Shown here one piece after another: positions 30,901-40,188 of a stretch of DNA of 64,000 nucleotides. Source of the stretch: Oikopleura dioica (Eukaryota; Chordata; Appendicularia; Copelata; Oikopleuridae). The DNA is taken from the NCBI GenBank assembly GCA_907165135.1, contig OU015566.1, forward strand, positions 4,838,501 through 4,902,500, in the 5' to 3' direction. The notes beneath the pieces were generated by a model that ran no database searches, was not told the DNA's origin, and was given only the letters and a program-made list of their open reading frames with translations. Made by a program: the position numbers and the translations under genes. Positions within the stretch are counted from its first letter, which is position 1. Every line of letters starts with the position of its first letter.

Positions 30901-33900
30901 GAGTCGAAATTTTATTTATTTGGAAATTTCAATGAAAATTTTTTGATGGCGATATTTTCGTTGCAAATTGGGCAAGTATGGTGTGTGTCTTGGCAGCCAC
31001 CATTGTAGTATGGGATCAGAGCGCAGCAAGGGCCCATACAGAATGTCAAGCAGCCAACAGTGAACAGAATCACTGACAGAAAGCGTGTCGTTGAGCCCGG
31101 TTCCCTTCTCCTATCGGTAAAGCCTTCGTATCCGCAATTAGGGCAGACGCATTTTACCGGATCGTGATCGAAGACAATCGGTTCTGGCTCCTTCTTGATC
31201 ACTTAAATTTTTCACTAGGATGGTCAGGGTAAAATAATTACCAGGTTGTTCGCCAGGAAGCTCCTCCATTTTTATGCTAGAATTCTGATTGTTCTCCATT
31301 TTCAGAAGACTTCTCTTTTGAATACCGACTGGAGTCTACCGAGGCTGAGGTTCAAGTAAATGTCAGATGGAATGAGGAAGATCATACTTATTATTTCAGC
31401 ATTTGATAAACGACTTCATAATACCGGGATTCTCTTCGTTTACCTTGAATCACATAGTTCAAGAATGACTTATTCTAAATGACTAAGATGGATTATTTTT
31501 ACTCATACATATTCGTCATTTCATATGAGTCATATAATATCAGTCATATAATATGAATCATATTATATGAGTCATATAATATGAGTCATATTTGAGATTT
31601 TTTTTTGTTACTTTTAATAATTATTTTTTTTTTCTTATTATTTTTAGCATAAAAAAATCAGTTTTTAGCTAAGCTTTTTTATTCATTAATCGTCATGTGA
31701 TATTCACGGGCAAGAATTTTCCCCTTAGCGTTACACGTAAGAAATGTAAGAAGTCGTAGAAGTCGGATCCTTCTTAGTCGTCGAAAATTCAAGTAGCGGG
31801 GGCGATGATTGAGCTGGACCCTCGAATATATTTGTTCAATCAAGTGGCTTTTAAGACGCGTTTTCGAAGAAACTACATTTCGTGAGCGCTAAGCCAGGAG
31901 GTTTGCTGTACAAACAAATGAGGATACATTGGCTTAAAAAGTTTAAACGTGGATTTGTCCGGTTTCAACCTTCGGTTTTAAGGAGACACGCATCGATAAT
32001 CGCATTTTTCATCAAATTTTCGTTGTAAGATTAAGAAAGTGATGCCCTTATTTTTTGTTAAGTCAAAAATATCAAATTTTTCTTGAGTTTTTTTTTGATA
32101 AAATAAGGGTGTCACTTCGAAAAAATCAGATTTCTTTTTATCAAAAATTTCTTGTAAACTTAAAGTGATACCCTTATTTTTCGTTTAGTGCAAAAACTCA
32201 AATAAAGATTAATTTTTACAAAAAAAATAAGGGTGTCACTACGAGAAAGTCTCTTGAAAAATATTTTAGAAAAAAAAATGTTTTTGACTCAAATTTTTTC
32301 GTTTAAAATTGTTTTTTTTCGAAGAAAAGAATACGTAAGATGTCACTTTGCTGAATATCCTGCTGGGGGGTTTCCCTCACCTGAGCCATAATTGATAGCA
32401 TTCCGAAGCAAAGCCAGTTTGTTTCAATTATTCTTACGACGTGTTATGCTCCGGAGATTCTTCGGTGCAATACTCGACCAAAAATCGTTCATTTTATCGA
32501 GACACTAATTAAGGCTTTCCACCTCGCTAAGGACCTTCTATTTTTTTTTCTTTAAAAAACAATAAAGTTAAAAGACAAAAAAACTGTCAATCGAATTGGT
32601 GAAATCAAGTTTTGCAACTTTGAAGGTTTTCACGTAACTCAAAACCGCGAAAACGAATCATTAACATTCCATTGAGGACTAAGCAGCGCGATTGGAAACG
32701 CAATTATTTCCATTAACAAAATCAGTTCTCAAAATTCTTGTTCTAAAAATGACTCTCAAAAAAACTAAAATTCTCTCTCATCAAATAATTTTTGAAATAT
32801 CAAGCGAAAAAAGAGATTGACAACTTAACCTGTCGATGTAAGAAGAACTTATCAGGATTAACCTGTTTGCGCATTTTGTCCAGTCGGGGGCTTGACATCA
32901 GCATTAACCTATACGCGTCAATATCTTCCTTGTTCCGAAGCGTCCTGTGCCAGGACCTGAGTCAGGATTCAAAAAAAAATTTGATAAAGGAATTTTTTGA
33001 ATCCTGACTCAGGTTTTCTACGAAGAGCTAAAATTTTCAATTTTCGGCTCGAAAAAATGAGAAGATGTCTGGAACCGACAAAAAAATTTCGACAAATTTT
33101 CGAGGAAATTTTCAACCAATCAGAAGCCTTAATTAGGCTTATCGGCCAATCAGCAGCCGAGAAGCCGCCCACGCGAAATTTTTAAAAATTTTTTGTCGGC
33201 GACCCTGAAAAAATGCGATATTCATGCCAAATTTAACTGATTTTAACCTCCTTCGTCTCTGAAAAATAATCTTTGGTTATTCACGAATAAAAATGAAAAA
33301 ATAAACGTGCTGGGAATCTTTGTATCTCTCCAGTGCCGAGAAAACTGGTCGTGTGGTTTTTGGAAAAAGTGAACTTATCGTCGCCTGGACCCCGCCTAAG
33401 CCGCAGATAAAGGCACACTTGCGCAAAGAGGCCAACTCTGGGGGGAGATTGCGCGCGCGGGGGGCAAACCCAGTAAAGATTTTGCTTTAGACTTTCTTGA
33501 TTTTTTTGTTCAAAGAAATTTTTTAGATATGGTGGAATTTATTTGGATGATACTCAAATCGTCACTCGTTCTATGGGTTTGGTTCTGAAAGACTGAAAAA
33601 TAAAGGTTGAAAGGAGCAGGTAAAGAACCAAAAAAGACCCTCTTCGTAAGCTGTCCTGCACTTTGCCGTACGAAAAGAAGGGAACCCTGATGAATGGAGT
33701 CATCGTTTCAGAACCAAACGCACCGTTTTTGAAGAAATGGTTGTTTCTTGGATACAACGACTTTGAGGTACTTGGGCGATTTAAAGTCTATCATTTATCA
33801 TGATTCATTCATTGATGAGGTCATCGATCTAAATAAAAGAGATATAATTTAATATTCATGAGACATTCGATTTTGAAAAAAACCGATTTCGAAAATTTCA

Positions 33901-35569
33901 AACATTATTATGATTTTTTTTCGGGAAAAAGTTAAGCTGCGATTTTACGTTCGCGAGAAATTTTCCCGAAAAAAAAACTGGCCATTGATTGGCCGGTAGG
34001 CCGAATAAAAGCTTTTGATTGGCTCATTTTATTTCATGAAAAAAATGAAGATTTCTTGCTTTTTTTTGAAATTCTTTGCCACAACAAAAATCTAATATTT
34101 CTTTTCAGGATCATAGGTGGGCATGGAACTCCTGCCGAAAACCATATTTTCTCTGGGAAAAGTATCCAAACCTGCTGCACGTGGAGCCAAAGACGTTTCT
34201 TCCCAGCTGGGACCAGTGGGAGGTAAGAAAAAAATCGTCGATAATTTGATTTCTTTGAACGGAGGAGCAAATCGAATCGAAAAAAGCTGTTTTTCAAACT
34301 CATCCCCTCTTGTGATATTTTGAATACAGAAATTTGATTTCGAGCCGAAGCGCTCTCGAAAATGTAGTTTGTTGAGGGCACATGTTTGGCTTTCCGATTT
34401 CTAGTAAACAGCTTTTCTTCAGAATTGCTTTGACATTTAGGGAAAACGAAGAATTTCGTTGAGAATAGACAATTTTCGAAATTTATTAGAAATAGGGAAA
34501 TTTTGCCCCAAAGTCACCTAAAAGCTGCAAAAAAAATATAAATTAAATTTTGCGTCGAAATTTTTGACTCGAAAAAACTCGAAAATCCGTCTAAAACAAG
34601 CCTTTTTCGGACTCAACAAATTTATGGAAGTGATTCTATGGATCAGGGTTTTGATTGGCTGTAAGGCCAAATACAGCGATCTTATTGGATATAAAAAAAT
34701 GCACTTCCATGAATCGATTTAGTCCGATAAAAGATGGTTCTCGGCCGATTTTCGTGTTTTTTCGAGTCAAAAATTTTGACGCAATTTTTTTTTCAGATTT
34801 TAGATTTGTTTGAGGCTTATTTTTCAAGTTTTTCTTAAATTTTCTCCTCTCAAAATATTTTTAAACCATAAATTTCCGTTCCCAAATATTATGCAACGCC
34901 AATTTCAACTCTTTTTAGGAACTGTTCTTCGATAACCACTACCCCTGGCGAGAAAATGACAATTACGCAGGAACGGGTTAATTTTTCTACTTTTTCAACT
35001 TCCGTTTCTTCAATTGGATAATTACGGAAGCAGAAGCTATTCTAAACCTGCCCCCTATTTTTATCCCAAACTTGTGTTATCATCCGAATTCGGTACTTGA
35101 GAGCCTAATCGAGTGTTTAATCTCAAAACTAAAAAACATGATGGCAAAATATGCAACATGATTGATTGAACCATTCTAAGCTGCTTATCTTGTGCCCAGA
35201 AATTTGAAAAAAGACTTGATCAAATAAAAAATAATCTCTTTCGGAATTATATCATGAAATCCATGTTATTTTTCCGCTAGAATTGTTTATTTTTTATTCA
35301 AAATTTTCACTTGAAATTTTCAAGTTGAAAATGAAAAAATTGAAAATTTTTCTTGAGAAAATAAAAATATTAGCCCTGGAAAAGTGCATATTTATCACAA
35401 AAAATACCGCCGGAATCACAATCTTGAGGAAATCGTAGGTATGAATAATACTTTAGGAGAATTAGCTAGGCACACGGCGACGGCATATAACGCTTGGCCA
35501 GGGAGGTCCAAGTATTTGCCGATTTTCGAAAGAAGAGATGATGCGAATTCAAGAAGCCAGTTTTTGTAA
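27926..35569 (+). CDS. DXD-region glycosyltransferase (sugar-transferase family), eight exons
   Basis: Exons about 27926-28244, 28917-28978, 29097-29173, 33527-33590, 33635-33769, 34109-34222, 34919-34970 and 35385-35569; about 340 residues. Family blocks in order: VPNIVHYIWFG, FLPYHYLSVLSSL, VFFHTDCEPP, FRIVPKEAPT, RLEHQADVARIELLMRYGGIYLD, LMNGVIVSEPNAPFLKKW, WNSCRKP, YPNLLHVEP, and NNTLGELARHTAT. These match animal proteins with the glycosyltransferase sugar-binding DXD region. The expected D-x-D after YGGIYL reads D-D-T, so the metal-binding motif is altered. Introns 2 and 7 are GA-AG; the intron between exons 4 and 5 is ambiguous. The acceptor GTTTAG lies 2 nt before the ATG, so the mRNA is probably trans-spliced. 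Intron 3 is 4.35 kb and holds a LITAF gene on the other strand. Confidence 0.85.
28440..28825. repeat. Minisatellite of AAACCTGAGT units in intron 1
   Basis: About 27 imperfect copies of AAAACCTGAGT with G/T/A variants, 13 bp on average, inside intron 1 of the glycosyltransferase. The unit equals the arm word of family-2 elements (CCTGAGTCAGG), so the array may have grown from one. Confidence 0.85.
29180..30405. other. Intron sequence, no gene seen
   Basis: Within intron 3 of the glycosyltransferase. AT-rich, scattered short frames only. Confidence 0.35.
30408..30645. mobile_element. AP-1-word miniature element (family 2), expanded copy
   Basis: Arms AAAACCTGAGTCAGGGTTTG and AATCCTGACTCAGGTTTTCT flank about 170 bp of A/T-only sequence. 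The core TGAGTCA is the AP-1 recognition word. Confidence 0.65.
30912..31299 (-). CDS. LITAF-domain membrane-associated protein, nested in an intron
   Basis: Two exons, 31242-31299 and 30912-31201, 115 residues, 40-nt GT-AG intron. The product has an acidic/Pro N-terminus (MEELPGEQP), then the LITAF domain: CVCPNCGYEG, a hydrophobic hairpin (FLSVILFTVGCLTFCMGPCC) and HTCPICNENIA. The two halves form one zinc site (CxxC ... HxCxxC) that packs the hydrophobic segment on the cytosolic face of late endosome/lysosome membranes in known LITAF/CDIP proteins. Length fits the family (110-160). The gene lies wholly inside intron 3 of the glycosyltransferase on the opposite strand. Confidence 0.9.
31500..31592. 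repeat. Palindromic ATGAGTCATAT array
   Basis: Seven-odd copies of ATATGAGTCATATA or its variants in both directions; near-perfect self-complementarity. TGAGTCAT is an AP-1/CRE-like word. A related array is at 60653-60742. Confidence 0.75.
31600..32945. other. Intron sequence with short inverted AGTGACACCCTTATTTT words
   Basis: 32035-32240 contains four alternating copies of a word like AAAATAAGGGTGTCACT and its inverse, in two hairpin pairs. Otherwise AT-rich, no gene seen. Confidence 0.4.
32950..33025. mobile_element. AP-1-word miniature element (family 2), short copy
   Basis: GGACCTGAGTCAGGATTCAAA and its inverse TTTGAATCCTGACTCAGG flank 20 bp; nearly perfect hairpin. Confidence 0.7.
33066..33205. 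mobile_element. CCAAT-box miniature element (family 1), copy 3
   Basis: TGTCTGGAACCGACAAAAAA start, CAACCAATCAGAAGCC and GGCCAATCAGCAGCC inside, TTTTTTGTCGGC end. In intron 3 of the glycosyltransferase. Confidence 0.8.
33960..34035. repeat. ATTGG-rich fragment related to family 1
   Basis: TTGATTGGCCGGTAGGCCG and TTTTGATTGGCTC in an AT-rich context; ends not clear. Confidence 0.45.
34620..34745. repeat. ATTGG-rich palindromic element (family 3)
   Basis: TTATGGAAGTGATT and its inverse CACTTCCATGAA flank TTTGATTGGCTGTAAGGCC and CTTATTGGATAT. A relative lies at 48920-48985 (TTGATTGGCTGGTAGGCC, CTATTGGTCATTG, CCACTTCC). Confidence 0.5.
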
Positions 35570-35659
35570 ATATAACAACCAGGTAAGTTTGTGACTTGTC
35601 AGCAGATTCTTTATTGTTTTCGAGTAAAAAGACAACATTTCAATATGTCCGATCGATTT

Positions 35660-35826
35660 TTAAGGGGGGGGTGTCAGGAACCGACAACAAAATTCGACAG
35701 ATTTTGCATTTAAATTTTCAACCAATCAGAAGCGTGGATTCGGCTAACCGGCTTATCAGCAGCCAAATAGCCGCCTACGCAAAATTTGTCGTAATTTTTT
35801 GTCGATTCGTGACACCACCCCCTTAA
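35660..35826. mobile_element. CCAAT-box miniature element (family 1), copy 4 with clear TTAA ends
   Basis: TTAA at 35660-35663 and 35823-35826 flank GGGGGGGGTGTCAGGAACCGAC ... GTCACACC-like inverse GACACCACCCCC. This copy shows that family 1 ends in G-runs plus GTGTC and uses TTAA as target. Confidence 0.8.
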
Positions 35827-35829
35827 GGA

Positions 35830-36790
35830 CCCCCTCCGTCTAGTGGAGATAACTTTTTGAACAGTGATTTTGGAGACACGCCCTTAAGATTTTTGACAAT
35901 TTTGTAAGAAAATGATTGTTAGAAAACTCAAAAGTCGGTTAAGGGTACTCAAGTCCTCTTTTTAAGGGTGTCGCAACAATAAGTTAAAATTTCAATTTTT
36001 CTTTTTTGAAATTTCTCTTGAAAAAATCCAAGTACCAGCCACTCGAAAATATTTAAACAAGTAGCCAAAACGTGAGTTGGAACAATAACCACCGGGTTCC
36101 ATCGAAAATTCTTGCAAAAACATATAAACTCGGTGTGCTCTTCAATTTTTCAAATTTGCGGCGTAATTTTATCCGTTCCGCAAAAATAAAACGAAATTGG
36201 TTTAGCTACACCTCACGAATCAACCCGCCTTTCAAATTGTACAGAAGACGCCGACCCGAGTTGTCTGTTAAAGAAGACTCAGATGAAGAGAATTTTAAAA
36301 AGAAAAAATCTTACTGTAAATAAAACAAAACTTTAGAAATCCAAAAATTCTGGTTTTCAAGAACTCAAGTTTCGATCACTTACTTTCTCAAATCTCAAAA
36401 TGACGGGGTGAGTAAGAGAGAGATTCTCGAATATGAGAAGAGGGGGATTAAGGGTATCCGCAATGTGGGGTAATTTTGAGATTTTTAAGGATCTCTTAGC
36501 GTTATGGTGAATCATGGAGAGAATTATTATTACAGAATTTGCCTTGAAATTCCAAAAGACAGTATCTTAGAAACGCAGGTTCTCTCCCTTATCAGTAAAA
36601 AAATGATAAGGAAAGCAGACCCTTATTTGTCATTAGAAAACCCAAATCTTAATTTTCACTTTTAACTTTTGAATAATTTTTTATGTCATCACTGATGACT
36701 CATCAAAAAAGCCAAAGATGTCCATATAACTGAAGCGTTGAAAACAAGGAAGAAAACATATGTCGCAGCTCATAGAGCGGTAAATTTTTC
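35830..36790. other. Intergenic with two possible coding fragments
   Basis: A basic frame (36075-36323; INPPFKLYRRRRPELSV) has no ATG and could be a terminal exon; AATAAA overlaps its stop. Around 36400-36776 there are splice-like pieces (ATGACGGG|GTGAGT; ITEALKTRKKTYVAAHRA|GTAAAT) that may be 5' exons of the next gene or of a separate small gene. None can be joined with confidence. Confidence 0.3.
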
Positions 36791-36791
36791 T

Positions 36792-36798
36792 TATAAAA
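36792..36798 (+). promoter_or_regulatory. TATA box of the CTLD gene
   Basis: TTATAAAAAG 30-36 nt upstream of the ATG at 36828. Confidence 0.5.
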
Positions 36799-36827
36799 AG
36801 AAGAATCTTCTTAACAAGAGCTTGAAG

Positions 36828-38518
36828 ATGAGACTTTTTGTTTTCTTTATTTTCCCGATTTTCGCGGTGAATTTTTCAACCCCATATCGAACAGTTGACA
36901 CGGAATATCGACGACTTGAGCTCTACGGATCGCCCTATTATGGACCGATTGAGGATCATACAACCGCAAATCATATTTGTAAACAGGTAAAAAGAGCGGG
37001 TAAGAATATTGAGGAACTGAAATGATAAGAATGGGCTTGTTCTTCCGGACCCAATGGACGAAAACGAAGCTCAAGCAATCTTTAAAGACAACAATGGTCT
37101 TCAGCTTGTAGCAAGTTATCATACAGGTAAACGCCTTTTAACAGCGATTGTTTTAACAGTTTTTGAAATAGGGATCATAAGAGACGAAGCTTGGAATTGG
37201 ATCGCCTCAAGAAATTTTCACCTCTTTGTTATATAAATTTTTTATACCAACAAATTCATGAAATTTAAAAAGCAATAAACGAGTACCAAAACTCTATTGG
37301 GGCGCCGGATTAGTGTCTGACGGCTTTGCCGAAGCTCCAATAAGGCATGAACCTCCAATGATTGATTTCGGTCTTTGCTTGGCTCGTGAACTTACTCTCC
37401 ACGCTTCCGCACTCAAGTTGAACGTCTGCGACAATCGGACTGAAGCGACATTTCTTTGCGCGCACGATGATTTGGATTTTGCGCTGAAGACTTATCTCAA
37501 TAGAGATTTCATTGAAATGACTCATTGCTGGACGAAATATGTTCTGTACAGTGACATTCCAGCTTATTGCTTTAATTCGTCACCATGCAACTTAGAGGCC
37601 TTTGAAGAACTGGCGGGACAATGGACCGAAGAGAAAGAAAAACTTATTCAAAATCGCAAACCAAGACGAATAAAGTGAGTTAAAAATGGGATGGCGTCTA
37701 GAACCGACAAAAAAATACGACAAATTTTGCGTGGGCGGCTACTCGGCTGCTGATTGGCCAGTTTGCCTGATCAAGGCTTCTGATTGGTTGAAAATTTCCA
37801 CGCTAAATTTGTCAAAATTTTTTTTCGGTTCCAGACACCTCCCTCTAAAAATGCCCGATTTTTCAATTATCGAACCCTTAAAGGTGTCAACAGCGATTTC
37901 GCCCAGATCGTTGTTGACACCCTTATTTGCTCAAAAACTTAGGGACGCTGCGGAGCAATGCTCGAAAGAAGGTTCAAAGCTATTTCGCCCGTCATCAAAT
38001 AATCTCGATTTCGTTAAAAATCTTCATAAAATAACGATGGACATCATTTGGGTGAACGGCTGGCAAGATGATACGAATTTGCGAGAATTCGAAAGCGACC
38101 TTCTTCTATCAAAGGAAGACTTTCTTGGCATTGATTTTTCGATCGATTTTTTTGGGAGAGAATTAAGGGGAATCCCTAAAAAGGAAGATTATTCAATTTT
38201 TGAACAAGTTTCTATTCTTGAAATGGTTTCTTAATCGTTCGAAGCACACCACTTTTTCAACAGGTGGGAATTTATGGCAATCTCGAACTCGATTGAAAGC
38301 TGTTTTTATTTGCATGGAGGCGAGTTTTTCTATTTTTTTAACAGTCAAAAAATATGTATTAAAAGGTGGTAGAAGAATTCGAAGCGATTGAAAAATTTCA
38401 ATTTCTGGAAAATGCTGAACTTGGGATTGAGGACATTCAAGAGATAGAGCGATTACCCGATGGAAAAGGCGTTTATATGAAAGTTGACGCGAAATTTTTG
38501 CTAGGAAAGAGTTCGTAG
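36828..38518 (+). CDS. Secreted protein with two C-type-lectin-like domains
   Basis: Exons 36828-36986, 37030-37126, 37284-37674, 37943 to about 38220, about 38266-38325 and about 38365-38518; later junctions are uncertain. A signal peptide (MRLFVFFIFPIFAVNF) leads to a first domain with ANHICKQNGLVLPD (CTLD opening), YWGAGLVSDG and LNVCDNRTEATFLC (CTLD closing Cys pair). A second domain opens with AAEQCSKEGSKLF, continues IIWVNGWQDD, and closes near IESCFYLHGG. The usual Ca/sugar-binding EPN/QPD and WND triplets are not seen, so sugar binding is doubtful. The third intron carries a family-1 element. Extracellular; ligand unknown. TATA box 30 nt upstream. Confidence 0.7.
37688..37853. mobile_element. 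CCAAT-box miniature element (family 1), copy 5
   Basis: GGGATGGCGTCTAGAACCGAC ... CGGTTCCAGACACCTCCC ends; GCTGATTGGCC and TTCTGATTGGTTG inside. Lies in an intron of the CTLD gene. Confidence 0.8.
37878..37926. mobile_element. Short GGTGTCAAC/GTTGACACC element
   Basis: TTAAAGGTGTCAACAGCG and its inverse GTTGTTGACACCCTTA within 49 bp; relative of 23610-23698. Confidence 0.55.
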
Positions 38519-38862
38519 ATTAAGGGTATCGAAGCAAATTTCATCAATTGAACTCGAAAATGCCATTGCCCTTGGATCTTCAGCAGTCATTTCCGTCACT
38601 GTAACAATCTGCATCTGTATCGCTTTCCGCATGAAATTGAACAATCGCGACGAGATACATGTTATCAACTGAAATAATAAAAAGCACATGCCATAAAAAT
38701 ACAGAATAAGGGTGTTATTTACGAAAGCCCACATTCGATATTTGCAGCGCACCTTAGCTCAGCAAATATTGCCATCGCAGCCCGAGATTTGCTGACTAAT
38801 AAAGGCTAAAGAGGAATTTTTCCACAACAGCTAGAAATCATCGATTTTTGAAGTGGCGAAAG

Positions 38863-40006
38863 ATGACGGTGGACCCGACTGAAGATCATGATTCGTTGCC
38901 ACCGGAATGTGAAACATACTCGAATCTTTCATTCAGTACAGTTAGCAATTACAAAGAGGACATTCAAATACCGAATAAGGAAGAAAACAAGTTTGACTTT
39001 TCAGGTTAGTTCTGAATTCAGTTGTTATCACAAGATTCGAATAACCCCTTCCCCCCATCAGCATTCTCCTTCGAAAAATGGAAGTTTTTAAGAACACCCT
39101 TTTTTGGTTGTTAATGCGTCTTCAGGTTAAACTTGCTTCAAAAACTTCATAAGAGGAATTTTTGACCAAGAAAAATCAATATTTTTGCCAAAATTAGGCC
39201 AAATTTCGTCAATTTTCGGCGAATTTCCTTAATTATCAAAGTAATCTTTAGGATTGAAGGAAGATATGGAGAAAATAATTAACGATAAAATGGCCATTGT
39301 TGACATCCTTAACCACGAGCTTCTTGAGATGAAGTCGAAAATCAAAAACCTTGAAGAGAAGTCGGAAAGCCAGTCGCTGAAAATTGAAGATCTCGAAAAT
39401 CAACTCCACACTGCCAAATCGAACAATTCACAACTGGAGGACATGCTTTTTCAATCGGCGGTTGATTATCCTGATCAAAATATCGGCCACTACTTGCAGG
39501 ACGACAGAAGGCTGAAATCTGGTGGTCCCCGAGATGATATGAAAGAGGATGAAGTAAAAAGTGTGCTCATGTATTTTCATAACGGGCAGGCCAAAAAGGT
39601 CAATTTCAAGGAAGTGGGATATTTTTGACTTTCTGTTTTTTGCTGTTTTATGCAAAAACATCATGAAACATCCCTGTAAAGTTGAATTATCAAAGAAATC
39701 TCGAAGTCGAAAAAAGAGGTGTCAAATTCAAATTTCAATCGGCTCTAGAAAGACTTGGCGGAGATGGCTCTTATCATTTATCTCTCAGTAAAAACAGTAA
39801 GAACCATCTTCCGGGGCAGCTAAAAATAAATTTCAGGTGGAGAGGAAATACCATTCAAAGCCCTCGCTCAAGAAATCGACCCAGAAAGTGGCGAAATAAA
39901 AAACATGAAGTTGTTATCATCATTCAAAGATGGTGCTTTTCAGAAGATAAAATTTAAGAAAGAATCTGATGGTCGTTATATCCGTTTTAACCTTCTTCTT
40001 CTGTGA
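38863..40006 (+). CDS. Coiled-coil protein, unknown
   Basis: Exons 38863-39004, 39252 to about 39613, 39696-39796 and 39837-40006; about 255 residues. An acidic N-terminus (PTEDHDSLPPE) is followed by a coiled coil (EDMEKIINDKMAIVDIL to about SQLEDML), a linker (HYLQDDRRLKSGG) and a C-terminal region with alternating hydrophobic residues (FKFQSALERLGGDG, FKALAQEIDPESGE, FQKIKFKKESDGRYIRF) that looks like a beta-rich domain. The junction after FKEVG has no clear GT donor. No signal peptide; likely cytosolic. Family not recognised. The coiled-coil plus C-terminal-domain plan resembles the gene pair at 43899 and 47109, but sequence likeness is not evident. Confidence 0.6.
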
Positions 40007-40188
40007 CAAAAAATGAAAAATAAACGCGAGAGGGGAGGTCACATGTTCCAATTTTTTTGTTTATCTTTTTTATTTTGCCGGAAAATTGGGCGACCGGAAA
40101 ACCAGCTCCCACCTCCTCGCGACTTTTTCATAACTCCAAGTTTCAACTTTTCAAAAATCATTTTCACAAAAAGTCGAAAAACCTAAAA

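Noticed and set aside
37686-37850. Upstream part of a 182-codon frame beginning MGWRLEPTKKYD
   Set aside because: Its first 55 codons are a family-1 transposon; only the part after the AG at 37942 is an exon of the CTLD gene.
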